Shown here piece by piece: positions 15,783 to 25,936 of a stretch of DNA of 64,000 nt. Origin of the DNA: an uncultured Jannaschia sp. (GTDB lineage Bacteria > Pseudomonadota > Alphaproteobacteria > Rhodobacterales > Rhodobacteraceae); NCBI RefSeq assembly GCF_947494055.1, contig NZ_CANLTR010000008.1, positions 1-64,000 of the forward strand, read 5' to 3'. A program made the position numbers and the translations under genes. The notes beneath the pieces were generated by a model. That model saw only the letters and a list, made by a program, of their open reading frames with translations. It did not search any database and was not told the origin of the DNA. Every line of letters starts with the position of its first letter. Within the stretch, counting starts at the first letter, position 1.

Positions 15783-16976
15783 TCACCCCTTCACCGCCTT
15801 CACGATCTTCTGCGCGCCGTCCTTCAGGTCGTCGGCCGCGATCACGTCGAGCCCGGACTGGTTGATGATCTCCTTGCCCCGCTCGACATTCGTGCCTTCG
15901 AGCCGGACGACGAGCGGCACCTGCAGCCCGACCTCCTTCACCGCGGCGATCACGCCCTCGGCGATGACGTCGCAGCGCATGATGCCGCCGAAGATGTTGA
16001 CGAGGATGCCCTTCACGTTCGGGTCCGAGGTGATGATCTTGAACGCCTCGGTCACCTTCTCCTTGGTGGCGCCGCCGCCCACGTCGAGGAAGTTCGCGGG
16101 CTCCGCCCCGTAGAGCTTGATGATGTCCATCGTCGCCATCGCGAGGCCGGCGCCGTTGACCATGCAGCCGATCTCGCCGTCGAGCGCGATGTAGTTCAGG
16201 TCGTACTTGGAGGCGGCGAGCTCCTTGGAATCCTCCTCCGTCTCGTCGCGCAGCTCGGCGATGTCCTTGTGGCGGTAGATCGCGTTGCCGTCGAACCCGA
16301 CCTTCGCGTCGAGCACCTTGAGGTCGCCGGTATCGGTCACGATCAGCGGGTTGATCTCCAGCATCTCCATGTCCTTCTCGACGAAGGCCTTGTAGAGGAC
16401 ACCCATCAGGTTGACGCATTGCTTGACCTGCGTGCCTTCGAGGCCGAGCTCGAAGGCCACGCGACGGCCGTGCCAGGGCTGGTAGCCGGTGGCCGGATCG
16501 ACGTCGAAGCTCAGGATCCGCCCGGGGGTGGAGGCGGCGACCTCCTCGATGTCCATGCCGCCCTCGGTCGAGCAGACGAACCCGATCCGGCTCGTCTGGC
16601 GGTCGACCAGCAGCGCCAGGTAGAGCTCGCGCGCGATGTCGGAGCCGTCCTCGATATAGATGCGGTTGACCTGCTTGCCAGCCGGCCCGGTCTGATGCGT
16701 CACGAGCGTCCGGCCCAGCATGCGGCGCGCTTCCCCGGCCGCGTCCTCGACCGACCTGGCGATCCGGACGCCGCCCTTCTCGCCGGCATCGGCCTCCTTG
16801 AAGGAGCCCTTGCCGCGCCCCCCCGCGTGGATCTGCGCCTTCACGACCCAGAGCGGCCCGTCGAGCCGGCTCGCCGCGTCCTTCGCATCCGCCGCACGCG
16901 TGACCGCCACGCCATCGCCGACCGGCGCGCCGTAATCCCGCAGGAGAGCCTTGGCCTGATATTCGTGGATGTTCAT
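15783..16976 (-). CDS. sucC: succinyl-CoA synthetase beta subunit
   Basis: 397 residues, standard length. ATP-grasp N-terminal domain ([34 protein letters not shown]), Mg/nucleotide residues in EINPLIVT, and the C-terminal ligase/CoA domain with [13 protein letters not shown] and [15 protein letters not shown]. It catalyses the substrate-level phosphorylation step with SucD. The start at 16976 matches the invariant family N-terminus. The sucC-sucD pair normally adjacent in bacteria is split here by two lipoprotein and two sulfotransferase genes. Confidence 0.97.
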   Translation of the reverse strand: MNIHEYQAKALLRDYGAPVGDGVAVTRAADAKDAASRLDGPLWVVKAQIHAGGRGKGSFKEADAGEKGGVRIARSVEDAAGEARRMLGRTLVTHQTGPAGKQVNRIYIEDGSDIARELYLALLVDRQTSRIGFVCSTEGGMDIEEVAASTPGRILSFDVDPATGYQPWHGRRVAFELGLEGTQVKQCVNLMGVLYKAFVEKDMEMLEINPLIVTDTGDLKVLDAKVGFDGNAIYRHKDIAELRDETEEDSKELAASKYDLNYIALDGEIGCMVNGAGLAMATMDIIKLYGAEPANFLDVGGGATKEKVTEAFKIITSDPNVKGILVNIFGGIMRCDVIAEGVIAAVKEVGLQVPLVVRLEGTNVERGKEIINQSGLDVIAADDLKDGAQKIVKAVKG

Positions 16977-17561
16977 CGCGGACTCCTTCGCGGCTGGCCT
17001 GCGCCTTCCATGCCGCAACTTGTCCGTGGGAGAAACCCGCAGGAGGACAGAATCCGTCATTTCAGAGGCGCCGTCGGGTCGGAACGCCGAAATTGACGCC
17101 AGAGGTCTGCGTTTCGTGGAGTAGCTGCGCGTTCCGCGTTCGGAGCAACGTCGTGTCGGCGGCGTCGCTTGCCGGGCCGGGGCGCCGGTCATGCGTTGAT
17201 ACGATAAGCCGCGAGGTCGGCGTTCGGAGCGATCCGGACGGCGAGGTGCCGGTCGAACTTTCCGGCGAGCCTCGCGACGCAGGAGGAAGGCCGTGTTCGC
17301 GACCCGTTCGAACTTACGACAAAAGACGAGACCACACGCGCGACCCGGAGATCGGATCGCGCGGTGACCGCGAGCCACTGCGCGCCTCAGAAAGGCAGCA
17401 ATCAGATCAGGATCGCGTAGTCGTCAGGCCGTCCGCGAACTCGGCCGCGGCAACCTGACCTCCTGAGGCGTCCGCCAAAGGAGAACTGGATGACCAGCGC
17501 TCGCCTTCGTCGAGGGCCCGGCATGTTTCCCACAGGGCCGATCTCCTGCCTCCATCGGCGC
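16977..17561. other. 585-bp gap between mdh and sucC without a recognisable gene
   Basis: No ORF here has family features, a good Shine-Dalgarno or GC-skewed third positions that set it apart from chance open frames. The stretch may carry the sucC promoter and leader; I found no clear -35/-10 pair and no strong terminator hairpin after mdh. Confidence 0.4.
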
Positions 17562-18674
<1,113 letters not shown>

Positions 18675-19001
18675 TCAGGCGTCGGCGTCGGCCATGTAGG
18701 CGAGGTCGTCGACGCGATCCTCCCAGGACTGCCCGCTCGCCACCAGGCACATGCGCCCGTCGGGGAGGGTGACGGTGATCGTCCAGGAGCCGGTATCCTC
18801 GGAGGCGAATACCTCCACGACACGGTTCTTCGCCCCGAGGCCGAGGCCGCGTCGGGTCTCGCCGTATTTCACGCCGAGCCGCTCGATCACCTCGTTGCGG
18901 GCCCCGCAGGACTGACCCGCATGGGCGGGCAGGGTCAGGAGCGTCAGCGCGACTCCGGTCAGCGTCGCGAAGAAGGCGTTCAGGTACTGGGTCTTCGTCA
19001 T
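18675..19001 (-). CDS. small secreted protein, function unknown
   Basis: 108 residues. A signal peptide is evident (hydrophobic core ATLTGVALTLLTLPAHA, cleavage after AHA), then CGARNEVIERLGVKYGE and a compact domain with two cysteines (GQSCGAR and RMCLVASG) that could form a disulfide in the periplasm. No function known to me. It has its own downstream terminator and is divergent from the CoA-ester lyase gene. Confidence 0.7.
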   Translation of the reverse strand: MTKTQYLNAFFATLTGVALTLLTLPAHAGQSCGARNEVIERLGVKYGETRRGLGLGAKNRVVEVFASEDTGSWTITVTLPDGRMCLVASGQSWEDRVDDLAYMADADA

Positions 19002-19269
19002 GGCACATTCCTTTCACGAGTAGCGACGGGACGCATGCACGGACGTGAGCGGCAGAAGTCCCGTCTCGTCCATTGTGCGGACCCGGTCGGTGCCGGAACC
19101 GAAGTGGTGTGGCTCACCCTCACCCATGAACAGAAAGATAGGGTTAACGGACCGGACCTGCGCACGCTGGGCAGCAAATTCGAACGCAACGATCTGTCGT
19201 CGTGCCGGCTGCACCTTGCGCGAGAATTGCGGGCATGGTTCGAAGGCGCTGCCGCTCAGGAACCGCTCG

Positions 19270-20124
19270 ATGCCCGAATTGCGCCCCCTGCGATCCGTCC
19301 TCTACATCCCGGCGTCGAAGACGTCGGCGCTCCAGAAGGCCGTCGACCTTCCGACCGACGCGATCATCTTCGATCTCGAGGATGCCGTGGCCCCCGATCA
19401 AAAGGACGATGCCCGCAAGGCCCTGGTGGCGATGCTGCGCGAGGCGGATCACGGGGCCCGCATGCGGATCGTCAGGGTGAACGATGCCGCCACGGAATGG
19501 GGCGCGGCCGACGTGACGGCCGTCGCCGACCTCCCTATCGACGCGCTTCTCGTGCCGAAGGTGAACGGACCCGACGACGTGGCCCGTGTCGCCGGGGCGC
19601 TGACGGGGCCGACGCGCGTCTGGGCGATGATGGAGACGGCGGAGGGCATCCTGAACGCGGCCAGTATCGCGCGTGCGCCGGGGATTGGCGGGTTCGTACT
19701 CGGGACGAACGATCTTGCGGAGGAACTGGGTTGCCGGCCGGGCCCGGACCGGTTGCCGCTGATGACGGCCCTGCAGACCTGCCTCCTCGCGGCACGGATG
19801 GCCGGCATCCCCTGCATCGACGGGGTCTACAACGCCTTTCGGGACGAGGACAGGCTGCGTGCCGAATGCGTGCAGGGGCGCGATCTCGGCATGGACGGCA
19901 AGTCGCTGATTCATCCCGGGCAGATCGCGGTGGCCAACGAGGTCTTCGCGCCATCCGACACGGAGATCGAGCTGGCCCGCCGCCAGATCGCCGCATACGA
20001 AAGCGCGACGGCCCGAGGGCAGGGCGTCGCCGTGCTCGACGGCCGGATCGTCGAGAACCTTCATGTCGAGAGCGCGCGCCGCACGCTGGCACGGGCCGAC
20101 GCGATCGCGGGGGCCGGGAACTAG
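19270..20124 (+). CDS. CoA-ester lyase family; probable (3S)-malyl-CoA thioesterase
   Basis: 284 residues of the HpcH/HpaI-CitE superfamily: RSVLYIPASKTSALQKA, acidic Mg site FDLEDAVAPDQKDDAR, MMETAEGILNAASIA, GTNDLAEELG and SLIHPGQIAVANEVF. Length and short form resemble the Rhodobacter Mcl2-type malyl-CoA thioesterase rather than the longer malyl-CoA lyase Mcl1; citrate-lyase beta-like activities on other acyl-CoAs remain possible. The ATG at 19270 starts the conserved N-terminus. NnrU follows 3 nt later, so they are co-transcribed. Confidence 0.8.
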   Translation: MPELRPLRSVLYIPASKTSALQKAVDLPTDAIIFDLEDAVAPDQKDDARKALVAMLREADHGARMRIVRVNDAATEWGAADVTAVADLPIDALLVPKVNGPDDVARVAGALTGPTRVWAMMETAEGILNAASIARAPGIGGFVLGTNDLAEELGCRPGPDRLPLMTALQTCLLAARMAGIPCIDGVYNAFRDEDRLRAECVQGRDLGMDGKSLIHPGQIAVANEVFAPSDTEIELARRQIAAYESATARGQGVAVLDGRIVENLHVESARRTLARADAIAGAGN

Positions 20125-20127
20125 GAC

Positions 20128-20679
20128 ATGGGCATGGTTCTTCTGATCGCGGGACTTCTCCTTTGGACAGGGGCGCATTTCTTCAAGCGTGCCGCGCCGG
20201 GTCCGCGCGCGCGTCTGGGCGATCTGGGCAAGGGCCTCGTCGCGCTGGCGCTCGTTCTCTCCGTCGTCCTGATGGTCCTCGGTTACCGGGCCGCGCCCTA
20301 TATCGACGTCTGGTATCCGCCCGTCTGGCTCAAGCACCTCAACAACCTCCTCATGCTTTTGGCCTTCGCGCTGTTCGGGAACGGTGCCGCGAAGGGTACG
20401 CTCAGCGCCCGCATCCGGCATCCGCAACTGACGGCGTTCAAGATCTGGGCGGTGGCGCATCTTCTGGTGAACGGCGACCTCGCCTCGATCCTCCTCTTCG
20501 GCGGACTGCTGGCCTGGGCGGTGGCGGAGGTGATCGTGATCAACCGCAGCCAGGCCTGGGATCGGCCGACCGACGTTTCGGTCAAGGGGGACCTGAAGGC
20601 ACTGGCCATCGGCGTGGTGCTCTACGCCGTGGCCGCCGCGATCCATATCTGGGCCGGCGTGAACCCGTTCGGAGGATGA
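20128..20679 (+). CDS. NnrU family membrane protein
   Basis: 183 residues, about five hydrophobic segments, with the family pattern YPPVWLKHLNNLLMLLAF and KIWAVAHLLVNGDLASILLFGG. NnrU was first linked to nitric-oxide/denitrification gene sets; in non-denitrifying relatives its job is unclear, and no denitrification genes are in this window. It begins 3 nt after the CoA-ester lyase stop. Confidence 0.85.
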   Translation: MGMVLLIAGLLLWTGAHFFKRAAPGPRARLGDLGKGLVALALVLSVVLMVLGYRAAPYIDVWYPPVWLKHLNNLLMLLAFALFGNGAAKGTLSARIRHPQLTAFKIWAVAHLLVNGDLASILLFGGLLAWAVAEVIVINRSQAWDRPTDVSVKGDLKALAIGVVLYAVAAAIHIWAGVNPFGG

Positions 20680-20681
20680 CG

Positions 20682-20888
20682 ATGACGACGCTGTACCGCC
20701 TGCTGACCGAGGAGGACACCTCCGCCTTTTGCCACAAGGTCAGTGCGGCCCTGTCGAAGGGCTGGGTCCTGCACGGCTCGCCCGCCTATGCCTGGGACCA
20801 AGCGGCCGGCGTGATGCGCTGCGCGCAAGCCGTGACGAAGGACATCGACGGGGACTACGATCCGGAGATGAAGCTCGGCGCGCAGTGA
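20682..20888 (+). CDS. DUF1737 domain protein
   Basis: 68 residues. MTTLYRLLTEEDTSAFCHKV followed by LSKGWVLHGSPAYAWD is characteristic of the DUF1737 family, small proteins of unknown role. Two adjacent in-frame ATGs exist (20676 and 20682). GGAGG at 20671-20675 is correctly spaced only for the second, which I use. It is the last gene of the lyase-NnrU set. Confidence 0.8.
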   Translation: MTTLYRLLTEEDTSAFCHKVSAALSKGWVLHGSPAYAWDQAAGVMRCAQAVTKDIDGDYDPEMKLGAQ

Positions 20889-21069
20889 TCGGGGCAAGGC
20901 CGCTCCGGGCGCTTCCTCGAGGATGACCGGTTCGGCGAGGCCATCTCGCGGCTGGGCACCCGTCACCTTGGCGCGCGATTTGTCCTTCCGGCCCGATCTC
21001 GATTATCCAGTTCTGACAACGAGTTGACCGCCGGACTTCCGAATTAGTCATTCCGCTTGATTAACTCGG

Positions 21070-21405
21070 TCAACCCTTCTTCGGATCGTGCCCCCAGTTC
21101 ATCAGGGAGTAGCGCCAGTCCGAGTGCTCCATGTCCTCGTCCGGGCCGCCCTGCGCCTTGTGGCGTTTGATGTAGCCCACGACCTTGCCCATGTGGTCCC
21201 ACTGGTCGTCGGACAGGTCGGCCTTCCTGGTTTGCTTGATCTCGACGATCCTCTTGCCGGACTTGTGCCCGGTCGCTTCCCCGTCGCCCGAGTCCCAGCC
21301 GACGGACTTGCTCTCCTCCGTCTCGAGCCAATCCTCCAGCTCCTTGGGCGCCATGTTCACAAGGTCGCTCCATTCGTCCCAGATCTCGTCGTGCGACTTC
21401 GCCAT
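21070..21405 (-). CDS. DUF3140 family protein
   Basis: 111 residues. The run LVNMAPKELEDWLETEESKS, then HKSGKRIVEI, HMGKVVGYIKRHKAQGG and WRYSLMNWGHDPKK matches DUF3140, a small soluble family of unknown function. ATGs at 21411 and 21405 are both in frame; GGAGG with proper spacing favours 21405. Divergent from sdhC. Confidence 0.85.
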   Translation of the reverse strand: MAKSHDEIWDEWSDLVNMAPKELEDWLETEESKSVGWDSGDGEATGHKSGKRIVEIKQTRKADLSDDQWDHMGKVVGYIKRHKAQGGPDEDMEHSDWRYSLMNWGHDPKKG

Positions 21406-21562
21406 CGTCATCCTCCGTGATTTGCGGATGAACGAGCGCGTTTCCGGCCGGGTTCCCGCCTGCGCCCCTACGCCGCAAAGCGGAGGTTTCCGGCCGACGG
21501 CCCCGTGACACTGCCGGGAAAACCGCTAGAACCGACGCAGATCGACGACAGAGGGAAGCCGC

Positions 21563-21946
21563 ATGGCCGACGTGAACCGGGGCAACCGCCCGCTGAGCCC
21601 GCACCTGCAGGTCTACCGGCCGCAGGTCACCTCGATCACGTCGATCCTGACGCGGATCACCGGCAACGCCCTGGTGGTCGGCGCGCTCTTGGTCACCTGG
21701 TGGTTCATCGCCGCCGCCGCGGGGCCGGACGCGTTCGAGACGGCGAACGCGGTGCTGACGTCGTGGTTCGGCAAGCTGGTCTTCCTCGGCTCGATCTGGG
21801 CGCTCTGGTATCATACGCTCGCGGGCATCCGGCATCTGATCTGGGATACCGGACGCGGCCTCGACATCGTCAGCGCCGAGCGGCTCGGCTGGGGCTGCAT
21901 CGTAGGCTCGGTCGTGCTGACGCTTCTCACGATCATCGTGCTCTGA
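21563..21946 (+). CDS. sdhC: succinate dehydrogenase cytochrome b556 subunit
   Basis: 127 residues, three membrane helices. Conserved N-terminal RPLSPHLQVYRP and TSILTRITG lead into helix 1; the LWYHTLAGIRHLIWD segment supplies the haem/quinone-site histidines. Anchors the SdhAB catalytic dimer and passes electrons to ubiquinone. First gene of the sdh operon; a GAGG-type ribosome site precedes the ATG. The 157-bp divergent gap to the DUF3140 gene should hold the operon promoter. Confidence 0.95.
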   Translation: MADVNRGNRPLSPHLQVYRPQVTSITSILTRITGNALVVGALLVTWWFIAAAAGPDAFETANAVLTSWFGKLVFLGSIWALWYHTLAGIRHLIWDTGRGLDIVSAERLGWGCIVGSVVLTLLTIIVL

Positions 21947-21957
21947 GGGAAGACGCC

Positions 21958-22344
21958 ATGGAAACCCCCGCCCAGACCTTTCTGACCGACCGCAAGCGCG
22001 CGAACATGTACGGCTCCGCCCATACCGGGACCACGCAGCATTGGCGCGTGACGATCTCCTCGCTCGCGCTGCTGATCGTCGTGCCGCTGTTCCTGTTCAC
22101 CTTCGGCGCCATTCTCGGCGCCCCCTACGAGGAGGTGGTGGCCTATTACACCCGGCCGTTCCCCGCGCTCGTCGCCGCGGCGACCTTCGCGATCGGCTGG
22201 TGGCACTATGCCAAGGGCACGCAGGTCCTGCTTACGGACTATGCCCGCGGGATGACGCTGAAGCTCCTGCTCGCGCTGTCCCATATCGTCAGCTTCGCCG
22301 CCGCGCTCGCGTGTCTCTACGCGCTCGCCCGGCTGGCCCTGTAA
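21958..22344 (+). CDS. sdhD: succinate dehydrogenase hydrophobic anchor subunit
   Basis: 128 residues with three helices. [19 protein letters not shown] begins helix 1, and the [18 protein letters not shown] loop carries the residues (His, Asp, Tyr) that pair with SdhC at the quinone/haem site. Starts 11 nt after sdhC and ends 13 nt before sdhA. Confidence 0.95.
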   Translation: METPAQTFLTDRKRANMYGSAHTGTTQHWRVTISSLALLIVVPLFLFTFGAILGAPYEEVVAYYTRPFPALVAAATFAIGWWHYAKGTQVLLTDYARGMTLKLLLALSHIVSFAAALACLYALARLAL

Positions 22345-22357
22345 TCCGGAGAGAATG

Positions 22358-24169
22358 ATGGCCGCCTACGAGTACGAGACACACGAATACGACGTCGTCG
22401 TCGTCGGTGCCGGCGGGGCGGGGCTTCGGGCGACGCTGGGCATGGCGGAGCAGGGACTTCGCACCGCCTGCATCTCCAAGGTCTTTCCGACCCGTTCCCA
22501 CACCGTCGCCGCGCAGGGCGGCATCGCCGCATCGCTGGGCAACATGGGGCCGGACAGCTGGCAATGGCACATGTACGACACCGTGAAGGGGTCGGACTGG
22601 CTCGGCGATACCGATGCGATGGAATACCTCGCCCGCGAGGCGCCGAAGGCCGTCTACGAACTCGAGCATTACGGCGTGCCGTTCTCGCGGACCGAGGACG
22701 GCCGGATCTACCAGCGCCCCTTCGGCGGCCATACGACCGAGTACGGCGAGGGCCCCCCCGTGCAGCGCACCTGCGCCGCGGCCGACCGGACCGGCCACGC
22801 GATCCTCCATACGCTCTACGGCCAGTCGCTGAAGGAAAAGGCGCAGTTCTTCATCGAATACTTCGCCATCGACCTCATCATGTCCGAGGACGGCGTGTGC
22901 CAGGGCGTGCTCTGCTGGAGCCTCGACGACGGCAAGCTGCACCTGTTCTCGTCGAAGATGACGGTGCTGGCCACCGGCGGCTACGGCCGCGCCTACTTCT
23001 CCGCGACCTCCGCCCATACCTGCACCGGCGATGGCGGCGGCATGATCGCGCGGGCCGGCCTGCCGCTGCAGGACATGGAGTTCGTGCAGTTCCACCCGAC
23101 CGGCATCTACGGCGCCGGCTGCCTCATCACAGAGGGGGCGCGGGGCGAGGGGGGGTACCTCACCAATTCCGAGGGCGAGCGGTTCATGGAGCGGTATGCG
23201 CCGACCTACAAGGATCTCGCCTCCCGCGACGTCGTCTCGCGCTGCATGACGATGGAGATCCGCGAGGGGCGGGGCGTCGGCAAGGACAACGACCACATCC
23301 ACTTGAACCTCAGCCATCTGCCGCCAGAGACCCTGCATCTGCGCCTGCCCGGCATCTCCGAGAGCGCGCGGATCTTCGCGGGCGTCGACGTCACCAAGGA
23401 GCCGGTCCCGGTTCTGCCGACCGTACATTATAACATGGGCGGCATTCCGACGAATTACTGGGGCGAGGTGCTGGCGCCGTCGGCCGATGACGACGACCGC
23501 GTGGCGCCGGGGCTGATGGCCGTGGGCGAGGCCGGCTGCGCTTCCGTCCACGGGGCGAACCGGCTGGGTTCGAACTCGCTCATCGACCTCGTCGTGTTCG
23601 GCCGCGCCGCCGCGATCCGCGCAGGGCAGGTAATCGACCGCGACTCCGCCCTGCCCACGCCCAACATCCGCTCCGTCGAGATGGCGCTGGCCCGCTTCGA
23701 CGGGCTGCGCCACGCGCGGGGTCAGGTGGCCACGGCCGAGCTGCGCCTGCAGATGCAGAAGACGATGCAGGACGACGCCGCGGTGTTCCGGACGTCCGAG
23801 ACGCTGGCGCAGGGCAAGGAGAAGATGACCGACATCGCCGGCAAGATGGACGACGTGCAGGTCACCGACACGTCGCTGATCTGGAACTCCGACCTGATGG
23901 AGACGCTGGAGCTTGCGAACCTGATGCCGAACGCCGTCGCCACCGTGGTCGCGGCCGAGGCGCGAAAGGAAAGCCGGGGCGCCCATGCCCACGAGGATTT
24001 CCCGGACCGCGACGACGAGAACTGGCGCAAGCATTCGCTGACCTGGTTCAAGGGCGACGACATGAAGTACGACCTCGGCTACCGGGGCGTCCACATGAAC
24101 CCGCTGACGAGCCACAACGACGGCGGAATCGACCTGAAGAAGATTGCACCGAAGGCGAGGGTCTATTGA
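22358..24169 (+). CDS. sdhA: succinate dehydrogenase flavoprotein subunit
   Basis: About 603 residues. Dinucleotide-binding [18 protein letters not shown], the covalent-FAD histidine in [15 protein letters not shown], substrate/capping region [20 protein letters not shown] and [20 protein letters not shown], and the C-terminal [20 protein letters not shown] are all present. Oxidises succinate to fumarate. ATGs at 22355 and 22358 are tandem; GGAG at 22348-22351 is better spaced for the second. The stop overlaps the next ATG (TGATG at 24167-24171), so a lipoprotein gene rather than sdhB follows immediately. Confidence 0.96.
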   Translation: MAAYEYETHEYDVVVVGAGGAGLRATLGMAEQGLRTACISKVFPTRSHTVAAQGGIAASLGNMGPDSWQWHMYDTVKGSDWLGDTDAMEYLAREAPKAVYELEHYGVPFSRTEDGRIYQRPFGGHTTEYGEGPPVQRTCAAADRTGHAILHTLYGQSLKEKAQFFIEYFAIDLIMSEDGVCQGVLCWSLDDGKLHLFSSKMTVLATGGYGRAYFSATSAHTCTGDGGGMIARAGLPLQDMEFVQFHPTGIYGAGCLITEGARGEGGYLTNSEGERFMERYAPTYKDLASRDVVSRCMTMEIREGRGVGKDNDHIHLNLSHLPPETLHLRLPGISESARIFAGVDVTKEPVPVLPTVHYNMGGIPTNYWGEVLAPSADDDDRVAPGLMAVGEAGCASVHGANRLGSNSLIDLVVFGRAAAIRAGQVIDRDSALPTPNIRSVEMALARFDGLRHARGQVATAELRLQMQKTMQDDAAVFRTSETLAQGKEKMTDIAGKMDDVQVTDTSLIWNSDLMETLELANLMPNAVATVVAAEARKESRGAHAHEDFPDRDDENWRKHSLTWFKGDDMKYDLGYRGVHMNPLTSHNDGGIDLKKIAPKARVY

Positions 24170-24390
24170 TGCGCTACCTGTCACTTGCCGCCGCCGCGCT
24201 CACGCTGACCGCGTGCCAGCCCGCCGGGCCGGAGGTCGAGGTGGATGCCGGGGCCCGGACGCTGGCCAATGCCTGCCTCGCCGAGATCGGCCAGCCCATC
24301 CTGCCCGACCGCGTGACCGAGGATGCGACGATCGAGCTGACGGAGGCGGAGCAGGCCGCCTATGCCGCCTGCCTCCAGCGCCGCAGCTGA
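24169..24390 (+). CDS. tiny lipoprotein in the sdh operon (1)
   Basis: 73 residues: [20 protein letters not shown] gives a signal peptide with lipobox LTAC (Cys16). The mature peptide has NACLAEIGQPILPDR and a second Cys in YAACLQ. It shares the CL-x-x-IG-x-P pattern with the third lipoprotein of this set (SNCLSDIGRPDV), indicating duplication. The start overlaps the sdhA stop, so translation is coupled to the flavoprotein. Function unknown. Confidence 0.65.
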   Translation: MRYLSLAAAALTLTACQPAGPEVEVDAGARTLANACLAEIGQPILPDRVTEDATIELTEAEQAAYAACLQRRS

Positions 24391-24393
24391 GGC

Positions 24394-24591
24394 ATGGGCC
24401 GGGTCGTCCTGCTCGCGCTGACGCCGGTGCTCGCGCTCACGGCCTGCATGTCGACCGGGCCCGACGCGCGGCGCGCGGCCTACCTGCGCTGCGCCCGCGA
24501 CCAAGGCGTGCCGGTACGGGACGGCACCATCGTCTCGCGCGGACCGGCGGATCTGGCGCGGCTCGATGCCTGCGAGGCGATCCCGCGGTGA
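24394..24591 (+). CDS. tiny lipoprotein in the sdh operon (2)
   Basis: 65 residues: MGRVVLLALTPVLALTACMS, lipobox LTAC (Cys18), followed by about 47 mature residues with a Cys pair (YLRCARDQG and LDACEAIP). It begins 3 nt after the previous gene, and its TGA overlaps the GTG of the next (GTGA at 24588-24591). No family recognised. Confidence 0.6.
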   Translation: MGRVVLLALTPVLALTACMSTGPDARRAAYLRCARDQGVPVRDGTIVSRGPADLARLDACEAIPR

Positions 24592-24827
24592 TCCGGGGGC
24601 GCTTTACCCTCCTGCTGGCGGGCGTCGTGCTAGCAGGGTGCGTCCCGGTGGGGGGGCGCCCGCTGCCGACCGATCCGGCGATCATCGATGCCGGCGCGAG
24701 CCGTGCGCTGTCGAACTGCCTCTCCGATATCGGCCGGCCGGATGTCGCAGCCGACCCGTACGCCCCGATGAACGGCGCCGAGATCACGGCGCTTCTGACC
24801 TGTACCTCCGGCCGGGCCCATCGCTGA
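24588..24827 (+). CDS. tiny lipoprotein in the sdh operon (3)
   Basis: 79 residues from a GTG start that overlaps the upstream stop. Signal peptide and lipobox RGRFTLLLAGVVLAGCVPVG. The mature part SNCLSDIGRPDVAADPYAPM and the later LLTCTSG parallel the first lipoprotein. One nucleotide separates its stop from the sulfotransferase start. Confidence 0.6.
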   Translation: MIRGRFTLLLAGVVLAGCVPVGGRPLPTDPAIIDAGASRALSNCLSDIGRPDVAADPYAPMNGAEITALLTCTSGRAHR

Positions 24828-24828
24828 C

Positions 24829-25623
24829 ATGGAGTTGGTGGCCCCCCGCATCTACGGCATCGGCACGCATCACAAGACGGGCACGCTCTGGATGCGCGCC
24901 GTCTTCCGACAGCTCGCCGAGGCGATCGGCGTCGCGTTCCGGCAGGTCCACCCGAACAGCGCGCCGGACGTCGTGCCGGTGGCGCATCGCGTGTTCCTGG
25001 CCCAGTGGTCCTCCGCCTTCCCCGCCTGGCTGCGGTTCCGGCCGGACGCGCGTGTCCTGCATGTCGTTCGCGACCCGCGGGACGTGCTTCTCTCGGGGAT
25101 GCGCTACCACCGCGACACCGATGCGACGGAGGAGGGATTCCTGCACGCGCCGCGGGACGATCTCGGGGGGCGCAGCTATCAATCGCATCTCCGCGCGCTG
25201 CCCGATGATGCCGCCCGCCTGCGCTTCGAGATGACGGGCCGGCACGCCGAGACCCTGGCGGAGATGACGGGCTGGACACCGGGCCCGAACACGATCGAGG
25301 CGCGCTACGAGGCGCTCGTCGGGCCGAGCGGTCAGGACGTCTTTCGCGAGCATCTGCGGGATCTGGGAATGCCGGAGCCGGAGGTCGAACGGGGGCTTCG
25401 CGCGTTCTGGGAACATTCGCTGCAGGGCGGCCTCGCCCGGCCCGAAACGCGTCGGTCTCGGGTCAGGTCGCATGTTGCCGACGGAGCCGCCACGCAATGG
25501 AAGACACAGCTTCCCGTGGACATTGCCCGCGACTACGCGGCGCGCTATGGCGACGCGCTCGTCGCGCTCGGCTACGAAACGCACCCGACGCGTTGGGCGG
25601 AGAGATTGGCCGATGCCGCGTAA
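24829..25623 (+). CDS. sulfotransferase domain protein inside the sdh operon
   Basis: 264 residues. IGTHHKTGTLWMR (about 11-23) is a 5'-phosphosulfate P-loop and VVRDPRDVLLSGMRYHR (about 79-95) is the classical 3'-phosphate-binding RDPRD motif with its serine, i.e. a PAPS-dependent sulfotransferase of the common Sulfotransfer_1/3 type. It is not closely similar to the two tandem sulfotransferases in the suc block. It starts 1 nt after a lipoprotein stop and overlaps the following lipoprotein gene by 11 nt, so it is an integral sdh-operon gene. Acceptor unknown. Confidence 0.82.
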   Translation: MELVAPRIYGIGTHHKTGTLWMRAVFRQLAEAIGVAFRQVHPNSAPDVVPVAHRVFLAQWSSAFPAWLRFRPDARVLHVVRDPRDVLLSGMRYHRDTDATEEGFLHAPRDDLGGRSYQSHLRALPDDAARLRFEMTGRHAETLAEMTGWTPGPNTIEARYEALVGPSGQDVFREHLRDLGMPEPEVERGLRAFWEHSLQGGLARPETRRSRVRSHVADGAATQWKTQLPVDIARDYAARYGDALVALGYETHPTRWAERLADAA

Positions 25624-25927
25624 CGTGATCCTCCTTGCCTCGCTTCTGTGCGCCTGCAACACGCCGGTGGCGGACGAGGTCGCGCGCAGTGCGGCGAGGC
25701 GTGCCGTGGAGCCGGTGCTCGCGGCGCGGTTCCCGGGCATTCCCCTCATGCCCGCGACGAACTGCATCATCGACAATGCCACCGCGCCCGAGATCATAAC
25801 GCTCGCGACCTCGGCTCGATCGGCGCCCGAAAGCGCCAAGCGGATCGTCCTTGACGTCGCGCAGCGACCCGCCACCATCCAGTGCCTTGCGACCGACGGT
25901 CTGCCGGTGCTGCTGAACACCCTTTAG
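25613..25927 (+). CDS. lipoprotein preceding sdhB
   Basis: 104 residues. MPRNVILLASLLCACNTPVA gives a short signal peptide with lipobox LCAC (Cys15). The mature domain has two widely spaced cysteines (ATNCIIDNA and TIQCLATDG) that may pair, and a VARSAARRAVEPVLAARFPG helix. It overlaps the sulfotransferase gene by 11 nt and ends 9 nt before sdhB. Function unknown; the position suggests expression at succinate dehydrogenase levels. Confidence 0.7.
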   Translation: MPRNVILLASLLCACNTPVADEVARSAARRAVEPVLAARFPGIPLMPATNCIIDNATAPEIITLATSARSAPESAKRIVLDVAQRPATIQCLATDGLPVLLNTL

Positions 25928-25936
25928 GAGGCTGTC

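Noticed and set aside
17093-17458. 121-codon plus-strand frame between mdh and sucC
   Set aside because: Arg/Ser-rich with no motif or ribosome site, opposite to the operon direction; typical chance frame.
20128-20679. Denitrification cluster suggested by NnrU
   Set aside because: No nor, nir or nnr regulator genes nearby; NnrU-family proteins occur widely without denitrification.
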